DNA of 64,000 bases from Bosea beijingensis (GCF_030758975.1 NZ_CP132359.1:3786009-3850008); one strand, 5' to 3'. Shown: positions 1 through 8,194, counted from the first letter of the stretch. The notes: a model not told the origin generated them from the sequence alone. Made by a program: numbers and translations.

Positions 1-45
1 ACTCTGGCCAAGAAGGACGTTACTTAGTCTAAACCGGAGGGTGCG

Positions 46-315
46 ATGCGAACTCGCCTGATTATCCTGGCCACATCTATCGCCCTGATTGGCGGGGCGG
101 CAGCTCAGGCGATCCATCCACCGACAAGAGAGGGCTTCGGCGCCAAGCCGGATTCCGCTGAATCACAACGGGAGCGCATCCCGGAGCCTCCCGGCGCAAA
201 TCGGCCTGAAGCTCAGGGCGGGGCCAATTCCCAGCAGAACCGCGAATACGGGAAAGAAACCCAGCCGCGGAAGAAGGGGCTCGAAGAAGGGCTACCTCGC
301 GGCGCTGCTCCATAG
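46..315 (+). CDS. small secreted or lipid-free periplasmic protein, unknown function
   Basis: The 89-residue product opens with a basic residue pair and a hydrophobic stretch (about residues 4-21) ending in Ala-rich sequence, which reads as a Sec signal peptide. The mature part is hydrophilic, rich in Pro, Glu, Gln and Gly, and probably disordered. A GGAGG-like ribosome site sits 6-7 bases before the ATG. I do not recognise a family. The gene runs convergent with the kinase gene that follows. The coding call rests on the start signal and the signal peptide. Confidence 0.6.
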   Translation: MRTRLIILATSIALIGGAAAQAIHPPTREGFGAKPDSAESQRERIPEPPGANRPEAQGGANSQQNREYGKETQPRKKGLEEGLPRGAAP

Positions 316-334
316 TCCCGACCAGGTTCCCCGG

Positions 335-1351
335 CTAGAACTGGATCTTGTTCGCGTCCATCTCGATCACGACAACCAAGCCTGGCGGTAGCCAGGCGAA
401 ATGGGTTTGCGCGCCCAGCTGAGACCTCAGTGCTCGATCGACAAGTTCGCTGCCAAAACCTCGCTTCAGCGGCTCGCCGACCACCAGCGGCCCACCAGTT
501 TCCGCCCAGCGCAGAATGACGGTCTCGCCCGATATGCGTGCATCGATTTCGACCGACCCTGCTGGACTCGACAGGGCACCGTGCTTGACTGCATTCGTCG
601 CCAGCTCGTGAAGAACCAGAGCGATTGCCGTTGAGGCGGAACGGCCGACCTCGATGTGATCTCCAGCGACCGTCATGCGTGGGTTTAAACCAGAGTTATA
701 TGGCGCCACCAGCCTGCCCATGAGGTCCAGCAGATTGTCCGCTGGCCTTTTGCCGCTCTGATCGAGAACGATGCCGTGGGCTCGGTTCAAGGCTCGAATT
801 CGTCCAACGATCTCCTCCGCAAATTTTGCGGATGCAGGCTCCGCGCGCGCCGCCATCGAGATCAGGCTGCCGATCACCGCGAAGATGTTTCCGATGCGGT
901 GCTGCAATTCGCGGGCGATCAGCTCTCGCTGTTCTTCGGCAATACGCCGCGCTGTGATGTCGATATGCGCACCGACCAGCTTGATCGGCTTGCCCAGTTC
1001 ATCGCGCTGGATTTCAGCCTTGGCAAGGATCCAACGAATTTCGCCGTCGGAAGGTCGGATGATCCGGTATTCCGCCTCGTACTCCGTGTCGGCGCCAAAG
1101 ACGCTTCGATGAAACTGACTGACGACGCGATCCCGGTCTTCCGGATGGATGCGCGCAACCCAAGCCTCATGAGTTTCGTTTGCGGCTTCCGGCGGTAGCC
1201 CATGAACAACAAGATACTCAGGCGATCGGCTGTTCCGAAATGCCCCTTCCCGCAGGTCGACTTCAAGGCCGCCGATCTGTCCAATGCGCTGGACGCGAGC
1301 GAGTTCTTCCTCGCGCGAGCGTAGCTGCTTTAGTGCCTCGTTGAGCGGCAA
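335..1351 (-). CDS. PAS-domain sensor histidine kinase, HWE family
   Basis: This is a soluble sensor kinase of 338 residues. A PAS fold with a PAC-like end (GEIRWILAKAE, HIDIT) covers about residues 20-135. The phospho-accepting histidine is H151 in ELQHRIGN. The ATPase domain has the HWE signature: HELATNAVKHGAL around residue 250 and the W-x-E of RWAETGGP at 282-284. HWE kinases in alphaproteobacteria often feed PhyR or other single-domain regulators; that link is inference here. The start appears to be TTG: an in-frame stop lies shortly upstream, and GGGGGCC precedes the TTG. No membrane segment is visible, so the sensed signal should be cytoplasmic. Confidence 0.88.
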   Translation of the reverse strand: MPLNEALKQLRSREEELARVQRIGQIGGLEVDLREGAFRNSRSPEYLVVHGLPPEAANETHEAWVARIHPEDRDRVVSQFHRSVFGADTEYEAEYRIIRPSDGEIRWILAKAEIQRDELGKPIKLVGAHIDITARRIAEEQRELIARELQHRIGNIFAVIGSLISMAARAEPASAKFAEEIVGRIRALNRAHGIVLDQSGKRPADNLLDLMGRLVAPYNSGLNPRMTVAGDHIEVGRSASTAIALVLHELATNAVKHGALSSPAGSVEIDARISGETVILRWAETGGPLVVGEPLKRGFGSELVDRALRSQLGAQTHFAWLPPGLVVVIEMDANKIQF

Positions 1352-1888
1352 GTTTCGGCCCCCAGCCTGACCGCGGAACTATCAGAACAACGATACGTGC
1401 ATAGGGGCATCTGGTTCCTCGCCGTCGTCATCTTTTTCACGCCCGGTGCAGCAATGTTAGCGATCCGGCGGGAAGTCATTGTCGCTCCATTGTCGGCTCC
1501 GACGATGCCGTCATCCAGATTCCACCACCGAGCGAGAGAGCTGCCAAACGCCCGTATGCGAGCTTCAAAAAGGCCCCTTTGTGTCGATCGTGAATTGAAA
1601 AGGGAGATGCCGGTTCAGCCGCGGCCTCTATCACCGGGTCGTCTCCGAGGTACCCATACGTGTTCAAGGCCTCGACCGGGAGCAGCCGGTACATCCGCGG
1701 CTCGCTCTCCGGTCGAAGGCGAAAGAAGCGAGCCGGCAGGCTGGGGGAATGATGCGCCGGCTCGCTTCTGGTGGTCATCTTGGCAGAGGGTCCACCGCTA
1801 TCGTCGATGGGTGCAACGACGTAGCAGCTCTTAAACAGGCTCGTGCATCTTGAGTTCCGGCAGATCAAAAATAGTTCGCCGCCGCGCA
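1352..1888. other. 537-base gap with no gene I can support
   Basis: Open frames exist on both strands here (about 1397-1834 plus, 1476-1913 minus), but neither has a convincing start signal or a recognisable family. The only clear structure is a 14-bp inverted repeat at 1724-1769, listed separately. The right end would hold the promoter of the upstream kinase, whose motif I could not identify. Confidence 0.5.
1724..1769. repeat. perfect 14-bp inverted repeat
   Basis: AGAAGCGAGCCGGC (1724-1737) is matched exactly by its reverse complement at 1756-1769 around an 18-base spacer. A diverged half-copy (GCGGCTCGCTCTCC) lies at 1698-1711. No T-run follows, so it is not a typical terminator. It could be a small palindromic repeat unit or a binding site. 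Confidence 0.6.
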
Positions 1889-2101
1889 TCACCGCTGCCA
1901 GTAGCGCTCCCATGCTCGCTCGGCCAACTCCTCCTCATCGTAGGAAGCATGAGCAAGCGATGCGATGATGAACACAAGACGGGCGTGCTCGCGTTCGCGA
2001 TCCTCCTCGATGACCAGCCGCTTGATACGACTCCAGGCTATTTCGAAGGCGCCCTGAGCGCGGGCGATGTCGGCGGGGTCGCTGAAGGACGAGAAAGGCA
2101 T
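1889..2101 (-). CDS. hypothetical protein of 70 residues
   Basis: The product begins MPFSSFSDPADIARAQ and looks like an all-helical cytoplasmic protein, with a central charged helix (EEDREREHARL) and a C-terminal Trp/Glu-rich helix. I chose the internal ATG at 2101 because the composition upstream (Cys-rich, non-helical) does not fit. The ribosome site there is weak. It resembles in style the short helical proteins common in Hyphomicrobiales stress regions, but I cannot assign a family. Confidence 0.55.
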   Translation of the reverse strand: MPFSSFSDPADIARAQGAFEIAWSRIKRLVIEEDREREHARLVFIIASLAHASYDEEELAERAWERYWQR

Positions 2102-2109
2102 ATCGAACT

Positions 2110-2176
2110 CGGCTAGGCACAACATGCAACCTAGCCGGGCATCAGGGACTCTCAATATCAAATGTTAATGCCCGGC
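2110..2176. repeat. two overlapping inverted repeats between convergently ordered minus-strand genes
   Basis: CGGCTAGG (2110-2117) pairs with CCTAGCCG (2130-2137), and GCCGGGCAT (2134-2142) pairs with ATGCCCGGC (2168-2176). The two hairpins share bases, so only one can form at a time. They lie after the stop of the 2214-2438 gene and before the 1889-2101 gene, so a terminator or attenuator role is possible. No T-tract is present. Confidence 0.45.
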
Positions 2177-2213
2177 GTCGCGGAATTGCAGGTCGCACGG
2201 AAATCCGAGCAGC

Positions 2214-2438
2214 TTACAACAGAAGCTTTGGCAAGACGTATCCGAGGAATGCGAATGCCAAGATTCCTGCAACCAGGATGAGAACGGCTGCAAGACGATT
2301 GAGCTTGGAGCGGGATGCATCCGCCTGCACGAGCAACTTCAGCAACCCGCGCACGGGGCCGATCCGGCGAGGAGCCAGGTAGGCGCCTTCGGCGTCATCG
2401 GCGCTCGCGACCCTCTTCATCTCGTCGACGGCAGCCAT
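2214..2438 (-). CDS. small single-pass membrane protein, unknown function
   Basis: This 74-residue protein has a charged N-terminal half and one C-terminal transmembrane helix (about residues 49-70, ending YVLPKLLL), so it is probably a tail-anchored inner-membrane protein. A GAGG ribosome site sits five bases before the ATG. An exact EcfG-type promoter motif lies about 65 bases upstream on the same strand (2502-2526), which suggests induction in the general stress response. No family recognised. Confidence 0.7.
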   Translation of the reverse strand: MAAVDEMKRVASADDAEGAYLAPRRIGPVRGLLKLLVQADASRSKLNRLAAVLILVAGILAFAFLGYVLPKLLL

Positions 2439-2472
2439 GCGGACCTCGTAGCGGTTCTCGGGCGGCCGCGGA

Positions 2473-2508
2473 GACCGTTCCCTCCATTCAATGGAGTCGC
2501 GAACGGTC
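2473..2508. repeat. nested inverted repeat in a divergent promoter region
   Basis: Outer arms GACCGTTC (2473-2480) and GAACGGTC (2501-2508) enclose a second perfect pair, CTCCAT and ATGGAG (2482-2487, 2491-2496). The right outer arm overlaps the CGTT element of the EcfG-like promoter at 2502-2526, so a protein bound here could block that promoter. Alternatively it is a leader hairpin in the transcript of the 2214-2438 gene. Confidence 0.5.
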
Positions 2509-2526
2509 CGTAGGCGGTTTCGTTCC
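2502..2526 (-). promoter_or_regulatory. EcfG-type stress promoter (exact motif)
   Basis: On the minus strand GGAAC is followed after 16 bases by CGTT, the known consensus for alphaproteobacterial EcfG sigma factors. It faces the small membrane protein gene 2214-2438, with a leader of roughly 60 bases. Confidence 0.7.
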
Positions 2527-2591
2527 TGCGATCGCTGTCGTCATTCATCGCGATCCCCGGAACGAACCCCGGACTGTCCGGTTCAAGAGCC

Positions 2592-2780
2592 ATGTCCCAC
2601 CTGACAATCCGTAACGAGCAGGACCTCCAAGCGGCTCTGCGGCGCGCACAGGACCTCATCGGCTGTATGGGCAGCGACAAGGAGCACGAGCTTGCCGAGC
2701 TGGAGGAAGCTCTTGACCTTTATGCCTGCTTGCTATGGGCGGAGGCTCATATCGCAAATGACAACAAGCCGAGCGATTGA
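2592..2780 (+). CDS. small protein resembling the N-terminal part of HigA-type antitoxins
   Basis: The 62-residue product starts MSHLTIRNEQDLQAALRRAQ and continues with an acidic helix (ELAELEEALDLYACLLW). The spacing of I-N-x-D-x-x-A-L and E-L-x-x-L-E-x-x-L-x-x-Y recalls the helical leader of HigA-like HTH antitoxins, but no helix-turn-helix follows and no toxin gene is adjacent. It may be a stand-alone relative or a remnant. The ribosome site (AAGAG) is modest. Confidence 0.6.
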   Translation: MSHLTIRNEQDLQAALRRAQDLIGCMGSDKEHELAELEEALDLYACLLWAEAHIANDNKPSD

Positions 2781-2914
2781 TCCTGCTGGCCTCTAGCGCC
2801 CCTGCAGAGTGAAGCCTCGGAAATCGACATAAGCGACGGCTTGAATTCTGCCTGAGCCTTTTCACGAGCCGCCTCGGCACGGGCCGGATCGATCGGGTCG
2901 ATTGCAAAGGGCAT
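2747..2914 (-). CDS. possible 55-residue protein
   Basis: A GAGGG ribosome site lies six bases before an ATG, giving MPFAIDPIDPARAEAAREKAQ and a helical, Ala/Glu-rich start. The C-terminal half is less protein-like and its end overlaps the opposite 2592-2780 gene by 34 bases. This is the only candidate gene in the 2781-3212 gap. The good start signal is the main support. Confidence 0.3.
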   Translation of the reverse strand: MPFAIDPIDPARAEAAREKAQAEFKPSLMSISEASLCRGARGQQDQSLGLLSFAI

Positions 2915-3093
2915 GGCTTCCCTCGGCGCGGCGGCGCCTTCGATCCTCAGTCGTTCATGCCGCCAGCAGGCATCGCCCTTCTGAGCTCCCCTCCCCGCGA
3001 TCCGGCCCTTGGCGACGATGGGCTGATGCGGACTTTGGGCCGATACGACATCTCCGGGCGCTCGCCGCCGCCCGACGGAACAGACATCCAAAA

Positions 3094-3118
3094 GGAACTT
3101 CGGGCAATGCTCTCTGTT
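3094..3118 (+). promoter_or_regulatory. EcfG-like promoter (near match)
   Basis: GGAAC at 3094-3098 is followed after 16 bases by TGTT at 3115-3118, one base off the consensus. It lies about 95 bases before the ThDP-enzyme gene at 3213. Confidence 0.45.
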
Positions 3119-3212
3119 TTGCTTGGAACCGTGCCGCTGGGGGATCCATACGGCGCTACCTCCCAACGAGATCGATGTCTCGCGTGCGCTGTCCAATGCT
3201 CTGGAGCGCCTG

Positions 3213-5006
3213 ATGCCCGACACCGTCTCCGATTTCGTTTGGGCCCGACTCCACCAATGGGGTGTCAGACGCGTCTACGGTTATCCGGGCGATGGTATCG
3301 GTGGATTGATCTCCGCCCTGCAGAGGCGCGAAAAGGATATCGAGTTCGTCCAGGCTCGGCATGAGGAAATGGCGAGCCTGATGGCGTCGGGCGAGACGCG
3401 CTTCACGGGAAAGGTCGCGGTCTGCATCGCGACCTCGGGGCCCGGCGCGGGACACCTTCTCAACGGTCTTTATGATGCGCGGCTCGATCACCGGCCGGTT
3501 GTCGCGCTGGTCGGACAACAGGCTCGCTCGGCGATCGGCTCGCATTATCAGCAGGACCTCGATTTGCAATCGCTCTTCAAGGATGTTGCTGGCGCCTATG
3601 TCGAGACCGCATCCGTGCCGGCGCAGGTACCGCATCTGATCGATCGCGCGTTCCGGATCGCGCAGGCAGAGCGGCGCGTGACCTGCGTCATTCTGCCAAA
3701 CGACCTCCAGCTCGAAGCCATGGAAGAGCCGGCTCGGGAGCACGGCATGACGCATTCCGGTGTCGGCATCGACATCTCCCCGGTGGTTCCTGCCGAGCCG
3801 GCGCTGCAGCGTGCGGCCGATGTGCTCAATGCAGGCGAAAAGGTCGCAATCCTGGTCGGAGCCGGCGCGCTCGGCGCGACCGATGCCGTGCTCGCCACCG
3901 CCGAGAAGCTGAAAGCGGGAGTTGCAAAGGCGCTGCTGGGGAAAGCTGTGGTGCCGGACGATGTATCGTTCTGCACCGGCTCGATCGGGCTGCTCGGCAC
4001 AAAGGCCAGTTGGGACTTGATGCAGGACTGCGACACGCTGCTGATGGTCGGTTCGGGCTTTCCATACACCGAGTTTCTGCCGAAGCCGGGACAAGCCCGC
4101 GGTGTCCAGATCGACATCGACGCAGGCATGCTGGGCCTCCGGTATCCGATGGAGGTCAATCTCATCGGTGACGCGGCGGCAACGCTGCAAGCTCTCCTCC
4201 CGCTGCTGAAGCCAAAGGCGGGGGGCGAATGGCGAGCGACGATCGAGGCGAATGTCAGCGAAGCCTGGCAGGAAGCCAGGGACAGCGCGCTGGTCGAAGC
4301 CTCGCCGATCAATCCGCAGCGTGTTGCATCGGAGTTATCGGACCGCCTGCCTGACCACTGCATCGTCACCGCCGACAGTGGGACGACCACCGTTTGGTAC
4401 GCCCGGCATCTCCGATTCCGGCGTGGGATGATGGGGTCCGCTTCCGGCACTCTCGCTACGATGGGCTGTGCCGTTCCCTATGCCATCGCCGCCAAGTTCG
4501 CGCACCCTGATCGGCCTGCGATTGCGCTGGCGGGCGATGGCGCCATGCAGATGAACGGCATGTCCGAGCTGGTGACCATCGCCAAATATTGGAAGCGATG
4601 GTCCGATCCGCGCTTGATCGTCATGGTGCTGAACAACCGCGAATTGGCCTATGTGACCTGGGAAGAGCGCATTCAAGCCGGCGATCCGAAATGGCCGACA
4701 AGCCAGGATCTCCCGGACATCCCCTACGCCGATATCGCGAAGCTCATGGGACTGGGCGGTCGCCGCGTTGACGATCCCGAGCAGGTCGGTCCGGCCTGGG
4801 ACGAGGCACTCTCGGCCGATCGACCCTTCGTTCTGGACATCGTGACCGACCCGAACGTCCCGCCGCTGCCGCCCCATATCACCTTCGCTCAGGCACGAGG
4901 CTTCGCCGGCGCCTTGGCTAGCGGGGACCCCGAGGCCGGCAATGTGGTGACGAGCACCGCTCGCTCCCTCCTCGCAACGCTTCTGCCATCACGGAATGGC
5001 CGCTGA
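3213..5006 (+). CDS. thiamine diphosphate-dependent enzyme of the pyruvate oxidase / acetolactate synthase family
   Basis: At 597 residues this has the standard three-domain layout of the POX/AHAS family: an N-terminal Pyr domain with the conserved Glu in RHEEMAS (about residue 50), a central Rossmann-like domain, and a C-terminal PP domain with the ThDP-Mg motif GDG...NN (GDGAMQMNGMSEL near residue 440, then VLNN). The likely substrate is pyruvate or another 2-keto acid. I cannot tell oxidase (PoxB-like) from carboligase. I start at the ATG at 3213 because GGAG lies seven bases before it and the family's opening sequence begins there; the upstream in-frame extension looks non-coding. The flavodoxin-family gene follows 55 bases later. 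Confidence 0.85.
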   Translation: MPDTVSDFVWARLHQWGVRRVYGYPGDGIGGLISALQRREKDIEFVQARHEEMASLMASGETRFTGKVAVCIATSGPGAGHLLNGLYDARLDHRPVVALVGQQARSAIGSHYQQDLDLQSLFKDVAGAYVETASVPAQVPHLIDRAFRIAQAERRVTCVILPNDLQLEAMEEPAREHGMTHSGVGIDISPVVPAEPALQRAADVLNAGEKVAILVGAGALGATDAVLATAEKLKAGVAKALLGKAVVPDDVSFCTGSIGLLGTKASWDLMQDCDTLLMVGSGFPYTEFLPKPGQARGVQIDIDAGMLGLRYPMEVNLIGDAAATLQALLPLLKPKAGGEWRATIEANVSEAWQEARDSALVEASPINPQRVASELSDRLPDHCIVTADSGTTTVWYARHLRFRRGMMGSASGTLATMGCAVPYAIAAKFAHPDRPAIALAGDGAMQMNGMSELVTIAKYWKRWSDPRLIVMVLNNRELAYVTWEERIQAGDPKWPTSQDLPDIPYADIAKLMGLGGRRVDDPEQVGPAWDEALSADRPFVLDIVTDPNVPPLPPHITFAQARGFAGALASGDPEAGNVVTSTARSLLATLLPSRNGR

Positions 5007-5061
5007 AACATGGCTGCAAGCCGTTGTAATCACCAGCCTTAAACAAAGATTGGATCTGCAG

Positions 5062-5661
5062 ATGTCGCTCACGATCCTGGCTCTCAATTGCACCCTGAAG
5101 CCTGATGGCACGTCCTCGACCCAGCGCATCCTGGAACTGGCTTTGGGGGAGTTTCCGGACGACTGCGAGCGCGAGATCGTTCGTGTCGCCGCACTCGACA
5201 TCAAGCCAGGCGTTTCTTCGGATGAAGGCGATGGCGACGACTGGCCCGCGCTCAGACGCAAGATCGACGCTTGCGACATTCTCCTGATCGGCAGCCCTAT
5301 CTGGCTGGGGCAGCCGTCAAGCGTGGCCAAACGCGTACTGGAACGCATGGATGCCTTTCTCGACGAAGCGGATGATCAGAACCGAACGCCTGCCTATGGC
5401 AAGGTCGCAGCCATCGCCGTCGTCGGGAACGAGGACGGAGCCCATCACGTCTCCGCCGAAATCGGCCAGGCATTGTTCGATGTCGGGTTCACGATCGCCG
5501 CGGGAGGCCCGACCTACTGGGTCGGCGAAGCGATGGGCAGCGTGAATTTCGTCGACCTCGATCAGGTTCCCGAAACGACAGCGAAGACCAACCGCATGCT
5601 CGCCCGCAATGCGGCCCATCTTGCCGGGTTGCTCAAGCGGCATGCCTATCCCGGCTATTGA
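5062..5661 (+). CDS. flavodoxin-family NAD(P)H-dependent FMN oxidoreductase
   Basis: The 199-residue protein follows the flavodoxin-like reductase pattern: a first beta strand with NCTLKPDGTSSTQ near the N-terminus (phosphate loop), a second loop IGSPIWLGQPSSVAKR typical of FMN-binding reductases, and a third with AGGPTYWVGEAMG. It probably shuttles electrons between NAD(P)H and a quinone or other acceptor in the cytoplasm. It starts 55 bases after the ThDP enzyme on the same strand, so the two may be co-transcribed. I used the ATG at 5062 because the family fold starts directly after it. Confidence 0.8.
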   Translation: MSLTILALNCTLKPDGTSSTQRILELALGEFPDDCEREIVRVAALDIKPGVSSDEGDGDDWPALRRKIDACDILLIGSPIWLGQPSSVAKRVLERMDAFLDEADDQNRTPAYGKVAAIAVVGNEDGAHHVSAEIGQALFDVGFTIAAGGPTYWVGEAMGSVNFVDLDQVPETTAKTNRMLARNAAHLAGLLKRHAYPGY

Positions 5662-5678
5662 GCGCGACCTCGCGACCT

Positions 5679-6623
5679 TCACTCCAGGAGCCGGGCTCGC
5701 CGCTCGCGCCATGTCGCGGAGGTCTGCGGCTTCACGAAGACCGAGACGATGTCCGAGCGGCGTTTTCGGAGCTTTGTTTCGATGCGCTCGACGCAATCCT
5801 CGATATCGGCGGTGGAGCGATCGTCCTTGAATTCAAGGCTCAGAGCCACGACGATCTGGTCCGGGCCAAGATGAACCGTGATCATGCCGTTGACCCGCTC
5901 GACATCGGGATCGCCATCGATGGCCGCTCTGATCTCCTCCTGCACCTGCGGCAGCGCAGCTTCTCCAATGAGCAGGGCCTTGCTCTCCCGCGCCAGGAGT
6001 ATCGCCGTGGCGGCAAGGATGATGCCGATCAGGATCGAGGCGACCCCGTCGAGCTCGGGGCGCTCGAAATAGGCTGCTGCGGTGATGCCGATGAAGGCGA
6101 TGAGCAGGCCCAATAGGGCTGCCGTATCCTCGAACAGCACCGTGAAGACGCTGGGATCCTTGCTTTGCCGCACGGCCGCGAAATAGCTCAGGGTACCCTT
6201 GGCGGCCTTGAACTCTTTCAACGCGACCCGCCAGGAATAGCCCTCGAACAGAGCCGAGAGGCCGAGCACCACATAGTTCGCGGTTAGGCTCGTCGCAGGA
6301 TGTGGCGAGATGACATGGGCGATGCCTTCATAGAGCGAGACGCCTGCGCCGACAGCGAAGACCAGCAGCGCAACGATGAAGCTCCAGAAATAGAGTTCGC
6401 GGCCGTGCCCGAAGGGATGTGTGAGATCAGGCGGTCGGGCCGCCCGGTGCAGCCCGTAAAGCAGAAGTGCGCCATTGCCGGTGTCGACGAGGGAATGGAT
6501 TCCTTCCGACAGCATGGCCGAGCTACCCGTCCAGGCTGCAGCGATGAACTTCGTCGCTGCGATCAGGAGATTTCCAACCAGCGCCGCATAGATGACCGTT
6601 CGTGATCCCGCATGCGCCGCCAT
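5679..6623 (-). CDS. cation diffusion facilitator (CDF) transporter
   Basis: This 314-residue inner-membrane protein carries the CDF pattern: several hydrophobic helices, HSLVDTGN in the second helix and ELDGVAS in the fifth, which supply the H/D-x-x-x-D metal site, and a soluble C-terminal domain (about 215 onward). CDF proteins export Zn, Fe, Mn or related divalent cations against protons; the metal cannot be read here. The start at 6623 has a GGAGAG ribosome site. An exact EcfG motif sits just upstream (6645-6669), between this gene and the iron permease gene, which gives it its own stress promoter. Its stop lies 17 bases from the convergent flavodoxin gene. Confidence 0.88.
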   Translation of the reverse strand: MAAHAGSRTVIYAALVGNLLIAATKFIAAAWTGSSAMLSEGIHSLVDTGNGALLLYGLHRAARPPDLTHPFGHGRELYFWSFIVALLVFAVGAGVSLYEGIAHVISPHPATSLTANYVVLGLSALFEGYSWRVALKEFKAAKGTLSYFAAVRQSKDPSVFTVLFEDTAALLGLLIAFIGITAAAYFERPELDGVASILIGIILAATAILLARESKALLIGEAALPQVQEEIRAAIDGDPDVERVNGMITVHLGPDQIVVALSLEFKDDRSTADIEDCVERIETKLRKRRSDIVSVFVKPQTSATWRERRARLLE

Positions 6624-6644
6624 TGGTTCTCTCCGCCTGGGCGC

Positions 6645-6669
6645 AACGAGCAATGCCCACGGGAGTTCC
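6645..6669 (-). promoter_or_regulatory. EcfG-type stress promoter (exact motif)
   Basis: GGAAC, 16 bases, CGTT on the minus strand, ending 22 bases before the CDF transporter start at 6623 and lying in the gap after the 6688-7110 gene. Confidence 0.7.
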
Positions 6670-6687
6670 GGTACGGCTATGGCGTGC

Positions 6688-7110
6688 TTAGTCGGTGGAC
6701 TTTCCGTTGGTGCTGTCGCGAGCGGATGAGGCCCTCTTACAGAAATCCTCGCGGATGAGGGCGAGGTCCTTCTCGTCGAGCTCCTCGAGGTCGAGCAATT
6801 CTTCGCGGGCACCTTCAAATCGCAGAATAAGCTCGTCGAGCTTGATCTGCATCGCAGCCGTGTCGCGGTTCTGGCTATTCTGGATGATGAAGACCATCAG
6901 GAAGGTGATGATCGTCGTGGAGGTGTTGATGACGAGCTGCCAGGTGTCGTTGAAGCCGAATATCGGTCCTGACGCAGCCCAGATCACGATCAGAGTCACG
7001 GCACCGAAGAAGGTGATCGGCTTGCCGGTCCAGGACGCGACCGACTGGGCCATACGCGTGAACAAGGAAGCCTTGTTGCCCTTGTGAATGATATGATCGT
7101 AGCTCGACAT
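6688..7110 (-). CDS. low-affinity iron permease-like membrane protein
   Basis: The 140-residue product has two transmembrane helices (about 30-50 and 58-78) and motifs of the low-affinity iron permease family: FTRMAQSVASWTGKP, a Trp-containing helix, then WQLVINTSTTIITFLMVFIIQN followed by NRDTAAMQIKLDEL. The C-terminal half is an acidic coiled-coil-like tail. Transport in bacterial members is not proven. It shares the strand with the CDF gene, which suggests a metal-homeostasis pair. A near-consensus EcfG motif lies at 7155-7179. Confidence 0.85.
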   Translation of the reverse strand: MSSYDHIIHKGNKASLFTRMAQSVASWTGKPITFFGAVTLIVIWAASGPIFGFNDTWQLVINTSTTIITFLMVFIIQNSQNRDTAAMQIKLDELILRFEGAREELLDLEELDEKDLALIREDFCKRASSARDSTNGKSTD

Positions 7111-7154
7111 GACGCACCTCGGTCCCGCATTGCCTTCGCCCCGGCAAAGCCCTG

Positions 7155-7179
7155 AACCGCCCGGCCATTCGCGAGTTCC
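7155..7179 (-). promoter_or_regulatory. EcfG-like promoter (near match)
   Basis: GGAAC, 16 bases, GGTT on the minus strand, about 45 bases before the iron permease-like gene. Only the first base of the downstream element departs from consensus. Confidence 0.5.
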
Positions 7180-7267
7180 ACGAGAGATAAGATCGAGGAG
7201 CCTTGCAGCGATCGAACTGGTTCGGCGCGCTGGCTGCTGGCAGCGATCTCATGATCTGGATTAACGG

Positions 7268-8194
7268 ATGGGCGGCGAACTCAGTGACGTTCGGATCATG
7301 GAGGGGGACGATGGTCGGGGTGCAATCGTATCGTTTCCCTTTGATGCCGCATTCGTCGAGCGCTTCCGCATGGCATTTCCGCGCGCTCGCTGGAGCGACC
7401 GGCATCGGGCCTGGCGACTGCCGGGCACGACGGCCGCTCGACGCGTCACGCGTTGGCTTGACCGTGAACTCCCGGCAACGTTCACCAATGCCGATGAGCG
7501 CGGGCGGGATTCCTTCTCTTTCGAGCCCATCGTCAGCCCCTATCTTAGTACCGATAGCGAAATCATCGTTAGGACGCCCTATTCGCGCACCGTGGTCGCG
7601 GAATTGCGGGCCGTGCCCTGGGCTTGGTGGCATGGTGAGGACAAGGCCTGGCACATCCCCTTCCGATCCGTCGACGCGCTGCGTGAGCGACGGGCTGTTA
7701 TCGAAGCGGCAGCTCAGCGCAACGAGCCAGAGGCGCGGAAGATGCGAAGCGCCGCTGCGAAATCCGCTCCCGAATATGAAGGCGCCAAAGCCAGGACGAA
7801 CGAGCGGCGGCGGCAGCGTTATCCCGTTCCCGCCACCGCTTTGCCTCCGTTGGACAGGGTCCTGATGTCCCATGAGGGACCGCTCGTGGTTATGGACGTC
7901 ACCGGTGAGATCGTGCCAGCCGAGATCGCCCGACAGCACTATCCTTGGGGCGAGCTCCGGCGCGACGACCTGATCTGGGCACTATGGCGCCGCCCCACGC
8001 ATGATGAGCTGATCAAGGCTTGGCCAGCTCGTCACCAGCCCGCCGCCGATGATTTCGCACAAGGTTGGTGGCAGCCGACTCTTTCCGAACTGCGCGATGC
8101 CAGAAGGGCCGCCCGCTCTCTCGAACGCGCTCTGGAGACGCGCAAGCAAGGGCGTTCTACCCCGGGCAAGGGAGCTAGAGATCGGAGCCCATGA
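7268..8194 (+). CDS. protein with two HARP-like repeats, possible DNA-structure binding
   Basis: Two stretches follow the same pattern of a hydrophobic strand, a helix, then a D/E-K-x-W-x-x-P end: about residues 9-53 (VSFPFDAAFVERFR ... HRAWRLPG) and 97-136 (IIVRTPYSRTVVAELR ... DKAWHIPF). The pattern matches HARP domains, known from SMARCAL1 annealing helicases, where they bind fork and single/double-strand junction DNA. No helicase motifs are present. The C-terminal third (about 190-290) is rich in Trp and Arg and unassigned. The stop overlaps the start of the exonuclease III gene (ATGA), so the two are translationally coupled and a shared DNA-repair role is a reasonable inference. Confidence 0.65.
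   Translation: MGGELSDVRIMEGDDGRGAIVSFPFDAAFVERFRMAFPRARWSDRHRAWRLPGTTAARRVTRWLDRELPATFTNADERGRDSFSFEPIVSPYLSTDSEIIVRTPYSRTVVAELRAVPWAWWHGEDKAWHIPFRSVDALRERRAVIEAAAQRNEPEARKMRSAAAKSAPEYEGAKARTNERRRQRYPVPATALPPLDRVLMSHEGPLVVMDVTGEIVPAEIARQHYPWGELRRDDLIWALWRRPTHDELIKAWPARHQPAADDFAQGWWQPTLSELRDARRAARSLERALETRKQGRSTPGKGARDRSP

Noticed and set aside
1397..1913. Overlapping frames on both strands between the first kinase and the 70-residue gene
   Set aside because: Neither has a ribosome site or recognisable composition; I left the stretch as a gap.
2417..2680. Minus-strand frame overlapping the small membrane protein start
   Set aside because: It would span the EcfG motif and hairpin, and the neighbouring gene has the better start signal.
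3156..4190. Open frame of 344 codons on the minus strand
   Set aside because: Antisense to the ThDP-dependent enzyme; no start signal.
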